From NCBI RefSeq assembly GCF_900099935.1, contig NZ_FNEK01000015.1, positions 1 to 64,000 of the forward strand: DNA of 64,000 nt, read 5' to 3'. Each line of letters opens with the position of its first letter. The first letter of the stretch is position 1. Below are positions 7,956-16,316 of the stretch, piece by piece. Both the position numbers and the translations under genes were made by a program. The notes under the pieces were generated by a model. It was not told the origin of the DNA, made no database searches, and saw only the letters and a list, made by a program, of their open reading frames with translations. This DNA is from Aliiruegeria lutimaris. Its GTDB lineage: Bacteria; Pseudomonadota; Alphaproteobacteria; Rhodobacterales; Rhodobacteraceae.

Positions 7956-8849
7956 GTGAGTGGAATGACAGTTGAGGCATGGGATGAAATCAGGACATCC
8001 TTTCACGTGGCCAAGATGGGAACGGTGTCCGGGGCAGCCGAGGCGCTCGGCGTTCACCATGCGACGGTGATCCGCCATGTCGATGCGCTGGAAGCGCGGC
8101 TCGGCACCAAGCTGTTTCAGCGCCATGCGCGCGGCTACACCCCGACCGAGGCCGGGATGGACCTGCTGCAGGTGGCGGCGGCCACCGAGGATCAGTTCAC
8201 CCAGCTTGTGGGCCGGATTCGCGGGCGCGGCTCGGATGTGTCGGGCGAGTTGATCGTGACCTCCATTCCCGTTCTGTCGCCGCGCCTGTCGCCGCTTCTT
8301 GTGGAATTTTCCGAAGCGCACCCGGAAATCCGGATACGTTTCCTGACCGATCAAAGGCTGTTCAAGCTCGAATACGGCGAGGCGCATGTGGCGATCCGAG
8401 CCGGAACGAAGCCGGACCAGCCGGACAATATCGTCCAGCATCTGGCGGATGAGGACATGGCGCTCTATGCGACCCGCGCTTACGTGGAGAGCCACGGCCC
8501 GTTGGTGGAGGGCGAATGGGACGGGCACCGCTTCGTTACGACCGACGAGATGAACAGCCGCGTGCCCTTCTATCGCTGGATGTTCGAAAATGTGCCCGGC
8601 GACCTGATTACCTTTCGTGCCTCGGAACAGCGGTCTGTGCATGACGGCATCCTGGCCGGCGCCGGGATCGGCTTCGTCCTTGTGAAGGATGCGGAGACGA
8701 ATCCCGACCTCGTGCAGATGATGCCGCCCAAGCCAGAGTGGAACAGCCGCCTGTGGCTGGTAACACATGTCGATCTGCACCGGACCGCGAAGGTGCAGAC
8801 GATGGTGAAGTTCCTCAAGGAGAGGATCCGAAACGAGATGGCTGCGTGA
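7956..8849 (+). CDS. LysR-family transcriptional regulator
   Basis: 297 residues (ATG at 7956; an in-frame ATG at 7965 is also possible). The N-terminal winged helix-turn-helix is typical (VSGAAEALGVHHATVIRHVDALEARLG about 23-50). It is followed by a substrate-binding LysR domain (SGELIVTSIPVLSPRLSPLL onward). The stop overlaps the GTG start of the exporter at 8846, so regulator and exporter are translationally coupled, and it may respond to the exported compound. Effector unknown. Confidence 0.9.
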   Translation: MSGMTVEAWDEIRTSFHVAKMGTVSGAAEALGVHHATVIRHVDALEARLGTKLFQRHARGYTPTEAGMDLLQVAAATEDQFTQLVGRIRGRGSDVSGELIVTSIPVLSPRLSPLLVEFSEAHPEIRIRFLTDQRLFKLEYGEAHVAIRAGTKPDQPDNIVQHLADEDMALYATRAYVESHGPLVEGEWDGHRFVTTDEMNSRVPFYRWMFENVPGDLITFRASEQRSVHDGILAGAGIGFVLVKDAETNPDLVQMMPPKPEWNSRLWLVTHVDLHRTAKVQTMVKFLKERIRNEMAA

Positions 8850-9742
8850 GTCGGGTGCGCGTGCCGGGGCAAGCCCGGCGCGGGCATATCGCAATGTTCG
8901 CCTTCTCCGCCCTCGTCGCGGGTTCGTTCAGCCTCGGCGGTATGGTCGCCAACGAGATCGAGCCCACAGCACTCAATGCCGCCCGGTTCGTCCTCGCGGC
9001 CGCCGTGATCGGCGCGGTGGTGCTGGCCCGCCGTCAAATGCAACGCGCCGCCTTTGTCGCGCCTTGGCGCTACCTGATCCTGGGCGGACTTTTTGCCATC
9101 TATTTCGTGACCATGTTCGAGGGGCTGAAGACGGCGCCGGCCGTCTCGGCATCGGCCGTGTTCACCCTGACGCCGCTGCTGGCGGCCGGGTTCGGTTGGT
9201 TCCTGCAACGGCAGGTTCTGACACCGCGTATGGCGTTGGCGCTGGCAATCGGTGCCTTCGGAGCGCTTTGGGTGATATTCCGGGCCGATTTCGCCGCGAT
9301 ACGCGCGTTCGAGATCGGCCGGGGCGAGTCGATCTTCTTCTGGGGCTGCGTCGCCCATGCTGCCTATGCGCCCATGGTGCCGCGTCTTAACCGGGGCGAG
9401 CGTCCGGTCGTGTTCACTTTCGGCACGCTGGTGGCCGCCGCGATTGTGATAATAATCTATGGCGCGGGAGATATTCTTGCGACCGACTGGACAGCGCTGT
9501 CGCCGCTGGTGTGGATCACCCTGTTCTATATCGCTATCCCGGCTTCCTCGGTGACCTTCGTTCTGGTGCAATTCGCCGCGCTGCGCCTGCCGGCCTCCAA
9601 GGTGATGGCCTATACCTATCTCGTTCCGAGCTGGGTCATCTGCTGGGAGAGCGCGTTCGGCGAACCTGTGCCCCCGGCGATGGTGATGATCGGCATCGCC
9701 ATGACCATGCTCGCGCTCTTGTTGTTGCTGAAAACCGAGTGA
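8846..9742 (+). CDS. EamA/DMT-family membrane transporter
   Basis: 298 residues from the GTG at 8846 (GTGA overlap with the LysR stop). About ten membrane helices in two EamA repeats: the first starts MFAFSALVAGSFSLGGMV, the second about TLVAAAIVIIIYGAG. Probable inner-membrane exporter of small metabolites or amino acids. Frames upstream of 8846 overlap the regulator fully and are rejected. It is convergent with the ArsR gene (10 bp apart). Confidence 0.85.
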   Translation: MSRVRVPGQARRGHIAMFAFSALVAGSFSLGGMVANEIEPTALNAARFVLAAAVIGAVVLARRQMQRAAFVAPWRYLILGGLFAIYFVTMFEGLKTAPAVSASAVFTLTPLLAAGFGWFLQRQVLTPRMALALAIGAFGALWVIFRADFAAIRAFEIGRGESIFFWGCVAHAAYAPMVPRLNRGERPVVFTFGTLVAAAIVIIIYGAGDILATDWTALSPLVWITLFYIAIPASSVTFVLVQFAALRLPASKVMAYTYLVPSWVICWESAFGEPVPPAMVMIGIAMTMLALLLLLKTE

Positions 9743-9751
9743 CGCGCCGCG

Positions 9752-10084
9752 TTACGGGCTATCTTCGTGCAATTCCTGCTCCAGAAAGCGCTCGAACGCA
9801 TCGAGATTGATCGCCTCGAACTGCCCGAAGCCCTGCATCCAGACCGAGGCATCGCGCAGCGCATCCGGCTCCAGCTTGCACCATTTCACCCGTCCGCGCT
9901 TCTCCTGGCTGATCAGGCCCGCTCGGGTAAGAATCACCAGGTGCTTGGAGATTGCGGCCAGCGACATCTCAAACGGTTCAGCGACATCGGTCACGGCCAT
10001 GTCGTCTTCGAGCAGCATCGTCAGGATCTGGCGGCGCGTCGGGTCCGAGAGGGCGGCAAAGACGGTGTCGAGCGTGGGCTGCAT
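9752..10084 (-). CDS. ArsR-family transcriptional regulator
   Basis: 110 residues, a single winged-helix domain (MQPTLDTVFAALSDPTRRQ, then LLEDDMAVTDVAEPFEMSLA as the helix-turn-helix, and ISKHLVILTRAGLI). No metal-binding cysteine pair is visible, so it belongs to the non-metal ArsR group (SdpR-like) rather than the arsenic sensors. It is divergent from the EamA exporter at 10191, with a short inverted repeat beside its own start. Probably represses itself and perhaps the exporter. Confidence 0.88.
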   Translation of the reverse strand: MQPTLDTVFAALSDPTRRQILTMLLEDDMAVTDVAEPFEMSLAAISKHLVILTRAGLISQEKRGRVKWCKLEPDALRDASVWMQGFGQFEAINLDAFERFLEQELHEDSP

Positions 10085-10093
10085 GAGGACGAG

Positions 10094-10108
10094 CCTACGC
10101 TGTGTAGG
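10094..10108. promoter_or_regulatory. Inverted repeat next to the ArsR start
   Basis: CCTAC GCTGT GTAGG, 5-bp arms, 10 bp upstream of the ArsR start codon and in the gap to the divergent exporter. Short, so it could be chance; position favours an operator. Confidence 0.35.
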
Positions 10109-10190
10109 GAGCGAGGAAAAGAGCGCGCAAGCGCAGGAAACGGGTCGCCTTTGGCGGTGCTACATGGCAGTGGAAGGGCCGGAGGTTCGC

Positions 10191-11087
10191 ATGGCACCAA
10201 AAGACTGGCTCTGGGTTATGCTGCTCGGCTTCGGCTGGGGCGCGTCGTTCATTTTCAACGCGGTTCTGCTGCGCGAGATTGGGCCGCTCTCGGTCTCCTT
10301 TCTGCGCATCGCGCTTGGCGCGTTGACCTGCTGGACCTGGGTGTTCGCAACCGGCAAGACGGTCCCCTGGAAGCCCGTTCTGGCCGGCCAGGTCCTGATT
10401 CTGGGGCTGAGCAATTATGCCATCCCCTTCGCGATCTATCCCTTCGCCCAGCAATTCGTAACCAGTGGCGTGGCCGGCATCGTCAATGCGATGATGCCAA
10501 TCATGGTCGTGATCGTCTCGCATTTCTGGCCCGGCGGCGAACGCGCAACCGTGCTGCGCAGCTTCGGGATTCTCTTCGGTTTTGCCGGCATCGTCGTGCT
10601 GACGCTGCCGGCGCTCGCCTCGGGCGCCGGCTCGCAGGCATGGGCGATCCTTTTCATGCTGCTCGCGCCGATCTGCTACGCGGTGGCCATGAATCTACTG
10701 CGCCGATTCCGCGGCATCGACCCGGCGGTAATTGCTGCCATGGCGCTGACGAGCGGAGCGCTCGCCATTGCCCCGGTAATGCTGGCCGTCGAAGGTATCC
10801 CGGCGATCGTCACGCCCGAGGGCTGGGGATCTCTGCTGGGTATCGGCGTGGTGCTCACCGGGCTGTCCTTCATCGCAATGTATGCGCTTGTCAGCCGAGT
10901 TGGAGCGACGAACGGCTCCACCGTCACCTTCATCGCGCCGGTTTCAGCCGTGCTGCTGGGGTGGTTGTTGCTCGGCGATCCGGTCAAACCTGAACATCTT
11001 TTCGGGATGGGACTGATTTTCTGCGGCTTGATTATAATCGATGGGCGACTTTTTCGTCGCCGGGCGTTAAACGTTAACGAATTTTAA
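10191..11087 (+). CDS. EamA/DMT-family membrane transporter (second copy)
   Basis: 298 residues. The ATG at 10191 is chosen because GGAGG lies five bases upstream; an in-frame ATG at 10164 would add nine residues. Ten predicted helices in two EamA repeats (WLWVMLLGFGWGASFIFNAV at the start; SFIAMYALVSRVGATNGS in the second repeat). Inner membrane. It is only distantly similar to the exporter at 8846 and pairs with the divergent ArsR gene. Substrate unknown. Confidence 0.85.
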   Translation: MAPKDWLWVMLLGFGWGASFIFNAVLLREIGPLSVSFLRIALGALTCWTWVFATGKTVPWKPVLAGQVLILGLSNYAIPFAIYPFAQQFVTSGVAGIVNAMMPIMVVIVSHFWPGGERATVLRSFGILFGFAGIVVLTLPALASGAGSQAWAILFMLLAPICYAVAMNLLRRFRGIDPAVIAAMALTSGALAIAPVMLAVEGIPAIVTPEGWGSLLGIGVVLTGLSFIAMYALVSRVGATNGSTVTFIAPVSAVLLGWLLLGDPVKPEHLFGMGLIFCGLIIIDGRLFRRRALNVNEF

Positions 11088-11113
11088 AAAGTATTCGAAA
11101 ATTGGTTACCCGT

Positions 11114-11614
11114 ATGAAGATAATGAGAAATACCTCCCGACAACTGGTTATGGAAAGCACACCATGGTTTCTGGCCATTGTTGCCAGTTTCATCATGCTT
11201 GCCTTCGTGGCCGCTGGCCTGCGCCTGGTCTTCTCAGGCAACCTGATGGGTTTTTTCATTTCGCTGTTCGGGGGCGGACTCGGTGTTACCTGCCTGGTGA
11301 TTTATGTCGAACGGCTTCAGGTTGTCCTGAATCGGGACAGCGAAACCGTTCATGTGCGCCGGCGCACCCTGACCAACCACGAGGAAGACCGCTTGTACCT
11401 TGGCGATCTGCTCGGAGCGGTGGTCGAGACCTCCTACAGCAAGAGCGGCGGGACGACCTGGAGACCGGTTCTGATGTTGCGCGGTTTGGCCGGTCCGGTC
11501 GCCTGTCCGATCACCGAGATCTTCACCGGCGACGACATGGCCCGTCTGGCCGCCGATGCCATCAACGACTGGCTGGGGGTCGAACGGACTCGCATGCCCG
11601 AGCTGGCGAGTTGA
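11114..11614 (+). CDS. Two-helix membrane protein of unknown function, tandem paralog 1
   Basis: 166 residues from the ATG at 11114; a TTG at 11102 is a weaker alternative. Two membrane segments (FLAIVASFIMLAFVAAGLRL and FFISLFGGGLGVTCLVIYV) form a hairpin, then ERLQVVLNRDSETVHVRRRT begins a soluble, probably cytoplasmic beta-rich domain ending in a helix (AADAINDWLG). It is closely related to the next gene: shared RNT..QL, PWF.A, VERLQVVLNRD and (A)INDWL. Preceded by an AT-rich promoter-like stretch (11075-11100). Family not recognised. Confidence 0.75.
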   Translation: MKIMRNTSRQLVMESTPWFLAIVASFIMLAFVAAGLRLVFSGNLMGFFISLFGGGLGVTCLVIYVERLQVVLNRDSETVHVRRRTLTNHEEDRLYLGDLLGAVVETSYSKSGGTTWRPVLMLRGLAGPVACPITEIFTGDDMARLAADAINDWLGVERTRMPELAS

Positions 11615-11697
11615 GCCCGCATCTGCGTCTTGGGTGACAATGCCGCACTTGCGGCTGCCGCGATGACAGCGCTGCGCGACAGGCGCAATATCGACGC

Positions 11698-12180
11698 ATG
11701 AAAACCAGCCGCAACACCCCGCAGCAGCTGATTCTGGACCATGTTCCCTGGTTCTGGGCCGTGGCGCTTGTTCTCTTCACGCTTGTTTTCGTCGCGATCG
11801 GCTCGTCCATTCTCATCGGTGGAGAGCTTTTCGGGCTTCTGTTCATCTTTATCGGTGGCGGGGTTGGGCTGATCTGCATTGCCGTCTTTGTCGAGCGTCT
11901 GCAGGTGGTGCTGAACCGCGATACGAACCTGCTGCGCATCCGCCGGCGCACTTTGCTGGGCTACCGCGAGGAAACCCATGCGCTGGATCGGCTGGAACGC
12001 GCTGTCGTCCAGTCCAGTTCGGGCGGCCAGAACAATTCGAAGACGTACCGTCCGGCGTTGGTGCTGGTGCCCGAACGGGGCGGCCCCGCCGAAGCGAAGC
12101 CGATCACGCATGTCTACAGTTCAGGCCGTGGCGCCGACCATGCGGAGCGGGCGATCAATGACTGGCTGCAAGCCCGCTAG
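11698..12180 (+). CDS. Two-helix membrane protein of unknown function, tandem paralog 2
   Basis: 160 residues, clear paralog of the preceding gene (83 bp gap). Same plan: N-terminal MKTSRNTPQQLILDHVPW, two membrane helices, the shared VERLQVVLNRD followed by RIRRRT, and a C-terminal AERAINDWLQAR. The soluble domain resembles a small membrane-anchored PH-like fold, but that is only an impression. Convergent with the diheme cytochrome c gene, 8 bp away. Tandem duplication with divergence suggests a hetero-oligomer or functional split. Confidence 0.75.
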   Translation: MKTSRNTPQQLILDHVPWFWAVALVLFTLVFVAIGSSILIGGELFGLLFIFIGGGVGLICIAVFVERLQVVLNRDTNLLRIRRRTLLGYREETHALDRLERAVVQSSSGGQNNSKTYRPALVLVPERGGPAEAKPITHVYSSGRGADHAERAINDWLQAR

Positions 12181-12188
12181 GGCTCCTA

Positions 12189-13028
12189 TCAGCCCTTGTT
12201 TGGCAAGGGCGGCAGGCTTCGCAGGAAAAGGATGATCGCGGCCAGATCGTCGTCGCTCATGCCGGCGAGATAACCATAAGGCATCGGCGGCAGCATCGGC
12301 GAACCGTCCGGGCGCATCCCCTTGGTGATCATCTGGGCTAGTTCTGCATCCGTATGCGCTGCCAGCCCGTCGTCGTGGGAGGTGATATTGCTGGAAACCG
12401 AGATGCCCCAGGGCCCCTTGAACTCGAACCCGCCGCGTCCGAGATCGGTCTCCAGCATCGGTCCGGTCGGCCCCATGGGCGTGTGACATTCCAGGCAATG
12501 GGCGACGGGCCCGGCAAGATAGGCGCCATACTCGACGCTGACGCCGCGCGGAATATCGGCGACCGTCTCGACCGGCGGGCCATAGGCCGGCGGCAGGGGG
12601 ATGTTGTAGACTGAACTGCCGGGATCGTTTTCGACGGCCGGAACAGTGCGCAGGAAGGCGACGATCGCGGCAAGATCGGTATCGGAAAGGCCGCGATACA
12701 TCGCGAAGGGCATGGGCGGGCCGATCAGGCTGCCATCGGGGCGGATGCCCTCGCGAATGGCGCGGGCAAGCTCCTCGTCCGACCAGTCGGCAATGTGACC
12801 CGCCGGAGTGATATTCGGCGCGATCGCGGTGAAGGCCTCGTTCTTCTCAACCAGCCGCCCGGCCAGTTCCTGCCCCGGGACCGGGCCGTCCGGACCAAGC
12901 GGCGTATGGCAATTGCCGCAGCCAGCGATGCCGCGCACGAGGTATTCCCCACGTTCCTCGGGTGTTTCGGCAACGGCGAGGGTGGCCCAGGCAATCGAGA
13001 GAACTCCGGCACTCAAAATCGTCTTCAT
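12189..13028 (-). CDS. Periplasmic diheme cytochrome c
   Basis: 279 residues with a Sec signal peptide (MKTILSAGVLSIAWATLAVA). Two homologous cytochrome c domains: heme sites CGNCH (about 37-41) and CLECH (about 178-182), each followed by TP(L/M)GP, with distal methionines in PPMPFAMY and PPMPYGYL. Such proteins hand electrons from alcohol, aldehyde or sulfur dehydrogenases to oxidases. No dehydrogenase partner lies next to it, so it is an orphan electron carrier here. Confidence 0.9.
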   Translation of the reverse strand: MKTILSAGVLSIAWATLAVAETPEERGEYLVRGIAGCGNCHTPLGPDGPVPGQELAGRLVEKNEAFTAIAPNITPAGHIADWSDEELARAIREGIRPDGSLIGPPMPFAMYRGLSDTDLAAIVAFLRTVPAVENDPGSSVYNIPLPPAYGPPVETVADIPRGVSVEYGAYLAGPVAHCLECHTPMGPTGPMLETDLGRGGFEFKGPWGISVSSNITSHDDGLAAHTDAELAQMITKGMRPDGSPMLPPMPYGYLAGMSDDDLAAIILFLRSLPPLPNKG

Positions 13029-13218
13029 GGCAATCTCCAGGAAAATGGACTGAACTGATTAACGCAGCGTAACACAGCGTGGCGCATCGCCAAAGTCATC
13101 TTATGGTTGAACAAATTCGCACCACACAACCGTTGGATCGAGGCGAAGCCGCAGGAATCGGGTCGCGCCAGGTGCCGTCGCGGCCTAGGGTCGGGGCAGC
13201 AAACAGAACAGGTCCGAG

Positions 13219-14103
13219 ATGAACGCGCCCACTTCCGAATATCATTTCCACGTCATGCGCCGTGCGCTGGACGAGATCGACGCCGCGCAGGAGGCGGGCG
13301 AGCTTCTGTCATTGGAGGGGCTGGCCGACCGGATGCAAATGAGCCCGGCGCATTTTCAGCGGCTGTTCAGCCAATGGGTTGGCGTCTCGCCCAAGCGCTA
13401 CCAGCAATACCTGACGCTGGAACAGGCCAAGGTGTTGCTGCGAAACAGCTTCACCACGCTTGAAGTGTCCGACGCGGTGGGCCTGTCGGGCTCCAGCCGC
13501 CTGCATGACATGTTCCTGCGGTGGGAAGCGATGACGCCGGGGGAATATGCGCGCTCGGGGCACGGTCTTCGCATCTACTGGGGATGGTTCGACACGCCCT
13601 TTGGCGAGAGCCTTGCGATGGGGACGGAGAAGGGACTCTGCGGGCTGGCTTTCACTTCCGAAACCGGTCGCAATGCGGCGATGCAGGACATGGTCAGCCG
13701 CTGGCCGGAGGCAGAGTTCCGCGAAGACCCCGCCCGATTGGCGCAATGGATGCAAGCCGCCGTCGGCGAGGGTGGCGAAGCCCGTCTGCACCTGATCGGC
13801 GCGCCGTTCCAGATCAAGGTCTGGGAGGCGCTGCTGCAGATCCCGACCGGCCACGTGACCACCTATTCCGAGATCGCCGGTGCCATCGGCCACCCGCGCG
13901 CCGTGCGGGCCGTGGGAACCGCCGTGGGCCGCAACCCGGTCAGCTGGCTGATCCCTTGCCACAGGGCGATCCGCAAATCGGGCGGCCTGGGGGGGTATCA
14001 CTGGGGGCTGCCCGTGAAACGCGCTCTTCTGGCCTGGGAATCTGCCCGGGCCGATGCTGCGCTCGATGGCCGCATCGCAGGCGGCGAAACCTCGCCCGGC
14101 TAA
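13219..14103 (+). CDS. Ada-like methylated-DNA-cysteine S-methyltransferase with AraC helix-turn-helix
   Basis: 294 residues. Residues about 10-110 are an AraC-type DNA-binding domain (LSLEGLADRMQMSPAHFQRL; SPKRYQQYLTLEQAKVLL). The C-terminal half is an O6-alkylguanine transferase with the acceptor cysteine in PCHRAIRKSGGLGGYHWG and the helix RAVGTAVGRNPVSWLI. The N-terminal zinc/phosphotriester domain of classical Ada is missing, so methyl sensing at a zinc cysteine is not possible. It repairs alkylated guanine and may still bind DNA. The ATG at 13219 follows GGTCCGAG. Confidence 0.9.
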   Translation: MNAPTSEYHFHVMRRALDEIDAAQEAGELLSLEGLADRMQMSPAHFQRLFSQWVGVSPKRYQQYLTLEQAKVLLRNSFTTLEVSDAVGLSGSSRLHDMFLRWEAMTPGEYARSGHGLRIYWGWFDTPFGESLAMGTEKGLCGLAFTSETGRNAAMQDMVSRWPEAEFREDPARLAQWMQAAVGEGGEARLHLIGAPFQIKVWEALLQIPTGHVTTYSEIAGAIGHPRAVRAVGTAVGRNPVSWLIPCHRAIRKSGGLGGYHWGLPVKRALLAWESARADAALDGRIAGGETSPG

Positions 14104-14177
14104 GCAATCGGGGGCTGCCAAAGCGGCGTAACTGCCGTATCACGGGGCCAGAAAAAAACGTCGAAGAGGCTGAGAGC

Positions 14178-14831
14178 ATGATCCCCCGTCTTTCCCTGAT
14201 CGTCCTTGGTGGCGCCGCCCTGACCCTGTCTGCCTGTACCGATCCTTCGCGGCTCGACCCGAACGCCAATTATACCCGCGACACCGCCATCGCTGGCGGT
14301 GCCTTCGGTGCCATCGCGGGGCTCGCCGCGAGCGGCGGACAGGCCAAGCAGGCCGTGATCGGAGCGGCCGTCGGGGCCGGGGCCGGCGCGCTGATCGGCA
14401 GCCGGATGGACGCCCAAGCAGCCGCGTTGCGGCAATCGATCTCCAACCCCAATATCACCGTCACCCAGGAGGGTGACATGCTGCGGGTGACCATGCCGCA
14501 GGACATCCTCTTTGCCATCGACAGCACCGAGGTGGGGGGCGCCTTGCAGGGTGACCTGGCCGCTCTGGCCGGCAATCTCAACCAATACCCGGACACCACC
14601 GCCCAGATCGTCGGACATACGGACAACACGGGCGATGCCGCCTACAATCAGGATCTTTCGGTCCGGCGGGCACAGTCGGTTTCGGCCGTTCTGGCGTCGA
14701 ACGGCGTCGCCGCAAGCCGGCTGTCGGCGAGCGGTCAGGGCGAGGACAACCCGGTCGCTTCCAACCTGACTGAAGAAGGGCGCGCCCGAAACCGTCGGGT
14801 CGACATCCTCATTCGCCCGGCCAACAGCTGA
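14178..14831 (+). CDS. OmpA-family outer-membrane lipoprotein (YiaD-like)
   Basis: 217 residues. Lipobox: signal peptide MIPRLSLIVLGGAALTLSAC, lipidated Cys20. Next come glycine-zipper segments (GGAFGAIAGLAASGG and GAAVGAGAGALIGS), then a C-terminal OmpA peptidoglycan-binding domain (about 100-217) with GHTDNTGDAAYNQDLSVRRA and the C-terminal NRRVDI. It anchors the outer membrane to the cell wall. It stands alone between the Ada-like gene and a FadR-type regulator. Confidence 0.9.
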   Translation: MIPRLSLIVLGGAALTLSACTDPSRLDPNANYTRDTAIAGGAFGAIAGLAASGGQAKQAVIGAAVGAGAGALIGSRMDAQAAALRQSISNPNITVTQEGDMLRVTMPQDILFAIDSTEVGGALQGDLAALAGNLNQYPDTTAQIVGHTDNTGDAAYNQDLSVRRAQSVSAVLASNGVAASRLSASGQGEDNPVASNLTEEGRARNRRVDILIRPANS

Positions 14832-14900
14832 TCCCATCCGGCGGGGTTGGGGCTTGCGGGCCGGTCAATTCGGCCCCCTCTTGCCTCCGATCTGTATTGG

Positions 14901-14919
14901 TGGTCAAGTATTCTGACCA
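14901..14919. promoter_or_regulatory. Candidate operator of the FadR-type regulator
   Basis: TGGTCA-AGTATTC-TGACCA: perfect 6-bp arms with a 7-bp spacer, flanked by ATTGG and AATT, ending 17 bp before the regulator's ATG. FadR-subfamily operators often carry TGGT/ACCA arms, so autoregulation is plausible. Confidence 0.55.
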
Positions 14920-14936
14920 ATTCAGGTGTTTCAGAG

Positions 14937-15704
14937 ATGCCCTTCACAGCGATTCAGTCGGAAAAGCTCAGCGGAGCGGTTATTGAGCAGATCGAAAAGC
15001 TCATCCTGCGCGGCATCCTGCAGCCCGGGGAGCGCCTGCCGGCCGAGCGCGACCTGGCCGAACGGCTCGCCGTGTCCCGTCCCTCCCTGCGCGAGGCGCT
15101 GGCCGAGTTGGAAGAGCGTGGCCTGATCCACCGCAAGGCCGGTGCGGGGATCTTCGTCGCCGAGATCATCGGCGCTGCCTTTTCGGACCCCCTGATCGAT
15201 CTTTTCTCCCGGCATGACGAGGCGGTTTTTGACTACCTCTCCTTTCGGCGGGACATGGAAGGCCTTGCGGCGGAGCGGGCCGCACGTGTCGGCTCCGATA
15301 CCGACATTGCGGTGATCAAGGAGATCTTCGCGCAGATGGAGCGGGCCCACAGCAATCGATCCGGCGCGGAAGAGGCGCGGCTGGATGCCGATTTCCATCT
15401 CGCGATCGTCGAGGCCGGCCACAACATCGTCATGTTGCACATGATGCGCGCGATGTACCGCCTGCTCCGCGAAGGGGTCTTCTACAACCGGCAGGCGCTC
15501 TTTCGTCAGCGGGTGACGCGCAGCGCGCTGCTGGACCAGCACAGGGCGATCCGCGATGCCATCGCGGACCGCAATCCAGAAGGCGCGCGATCCGCGGTCG
15601 AGGCGCATCTGGACTATGTCGAAGCGGCAATGCTCGACCTGCGGCGCTCGGAGCGGAACGAGGCTGTCGCACGCCAGCGATTGCAGCATACCAGGGGCAG
15701 TTGA
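14937..15704 (+). CDS. GntR-family (FadR subfamily) transcriptional regulator
   Basis: 255 residues from the ATG at 14937. The winged helix (QPGERLPAERDLAERLAVSR followed by PSLREALAELEERGLI, about 25-65) is canonical. The C-terminal FCD domain has the metal-ligand pattern (DADFHLAIVEAGHN; LDQHRAIRDAIADRN; EAHLDYVEAAM). It may sense an organic acid such as lactate or pyruvate, as PdhR/LldR relatives do; the target genes are not adjacent. A palindrome at 14901-14919 suggests self-control. Confidence 0.9.
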   Translation: MPFTAIQSEKLSGAVIEQIEKLILRGILQPGERLPAERDLAERLAVSRPSLREALAELEERGLIHRKAGAGIFVAEIIGAAFSDPLIDLFSRHDEAVFDYLSFRRDMEGLAAERAARVGSDTDIAVIKEIFAQMERAHSNRSGAEEARLDADFHLAIVEAGHNIVMLHMMRAMYRLLREGVFYNRQALFRQRVTRSALLDQHRAIRDAIADRNPEGARSAVEAHLDYVEAAMLDLRRSERNEAVARQRLQHTRGS

Positions 15705-15822
15705 GCGCCTGTCGCGCGACCCTGGCTGGGCGCGCATTCGGAGATTTTGTTTAATTATGCTACCTTTCCCTTGGGTCAGTCGACCTTCCGTCCAGTGACG
15801 GATCATTCCAGGGAGGACAAAA

Positions 15823-16110
15823 ATGTTTGCCAGAGTAACCAATTACAAGATGAAACCGGGTTCGCGCGCGGCCGCAACCGAGATCATGAACAGCCTGAAG
15901 GCCGATATCCTGGCGCTGCCCGGAATGACCCGGTTCATCAACGTGATGAATGACGATGGTAATGGATACGTCATTGCGCTTTCGACCGAAGAGGCAATGG
16001 ACTCGGACACCGCGAACAAGGTCAACCAACTCTGGGGAGCCTTCAGCGAGCATCTCGAGGGACCGCCGGACCGCGCTTCGTTCCACGTGATTGCGGATTG
16101 GGCCGCCTGA
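15823..16110 (+). CDS. Small dimeric alpha-beta-barrel protein (ABM/EthD-like)
   Basis: 95 residues. MFARVTNYKMKPGSRAAATE, then LPGMTRFINVMNDDGNGYVI and ASFHVIADW, has the beta-alpha-beta pattern of the dimeric ferredoxin-like barrel found in antibiotic-biosynthesis monooxygenases and related stress proteins. GGAGGACAAAA precedes the ATG. It stands alone, with an AT-rich promoter-like stretch upstream (15745-15775). Enzyme activity cannot be told from sequence. Confidence 0.7.
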   Translation: MFARVTNYKMKPGSRAAATEIMNSLKADILALPGMTRFINVMNDDGNGYVIALSTEEAMDSDTANKVNQLWGAFSEHLEGPPDRASFHVIADWAA

Positions 16111-16160
16111 CGAATCGAACGCCCCGGTCCGACTTCCCCCAATGCCCCGGTGATCGCGCC

Positions 16161-16211
16161 AGTCTTCTTCTGACGTCAAATATCCTGGGGGTTTGGGGGT
16201 GAAACCCCCAA
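16161..16211. repeat. Dispersed intergenic repeat with C-rich hairpin, copy 1 (reverse)
   Basis: Read on the minus strand this holds GGATATTTGACGTCAGAAGAAG, nearly the same as the copy at 21793-21814 (GGATATTTGGAGTCAGAAGAAG). Next to it is TTGGGGGT-GAA-ACCCCCAA (16193-16211), a hairpin with 8-bp arms. Confidence 0.6.
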
Positions 16212-16267
16212 GGGACGCGACGCGCGAGGCACACCTCCGGGCGCTGCAAATGACCAGCACAACGAAA

Positions 16268-16292
16268 AAGGGCCGGCGCGAGGCCGGCCCTT
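16268..16292 (-). terminator. Terminator of the F0 ATP synthase operon
   Basis: Perfect 10-bp inverted repeat AAGGGCCGGC (16268-16277) and GCCGGCCCTT (16283-16292), 5-nt loop, followed on the minus strand by TTTTTC. It lies 25 bp after the stop of the b subunit gene. Confidence 0.9.
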
Positions 16293-16316
16293 GTCCATTT
16301 CTCCGAAGTCCCAGGC

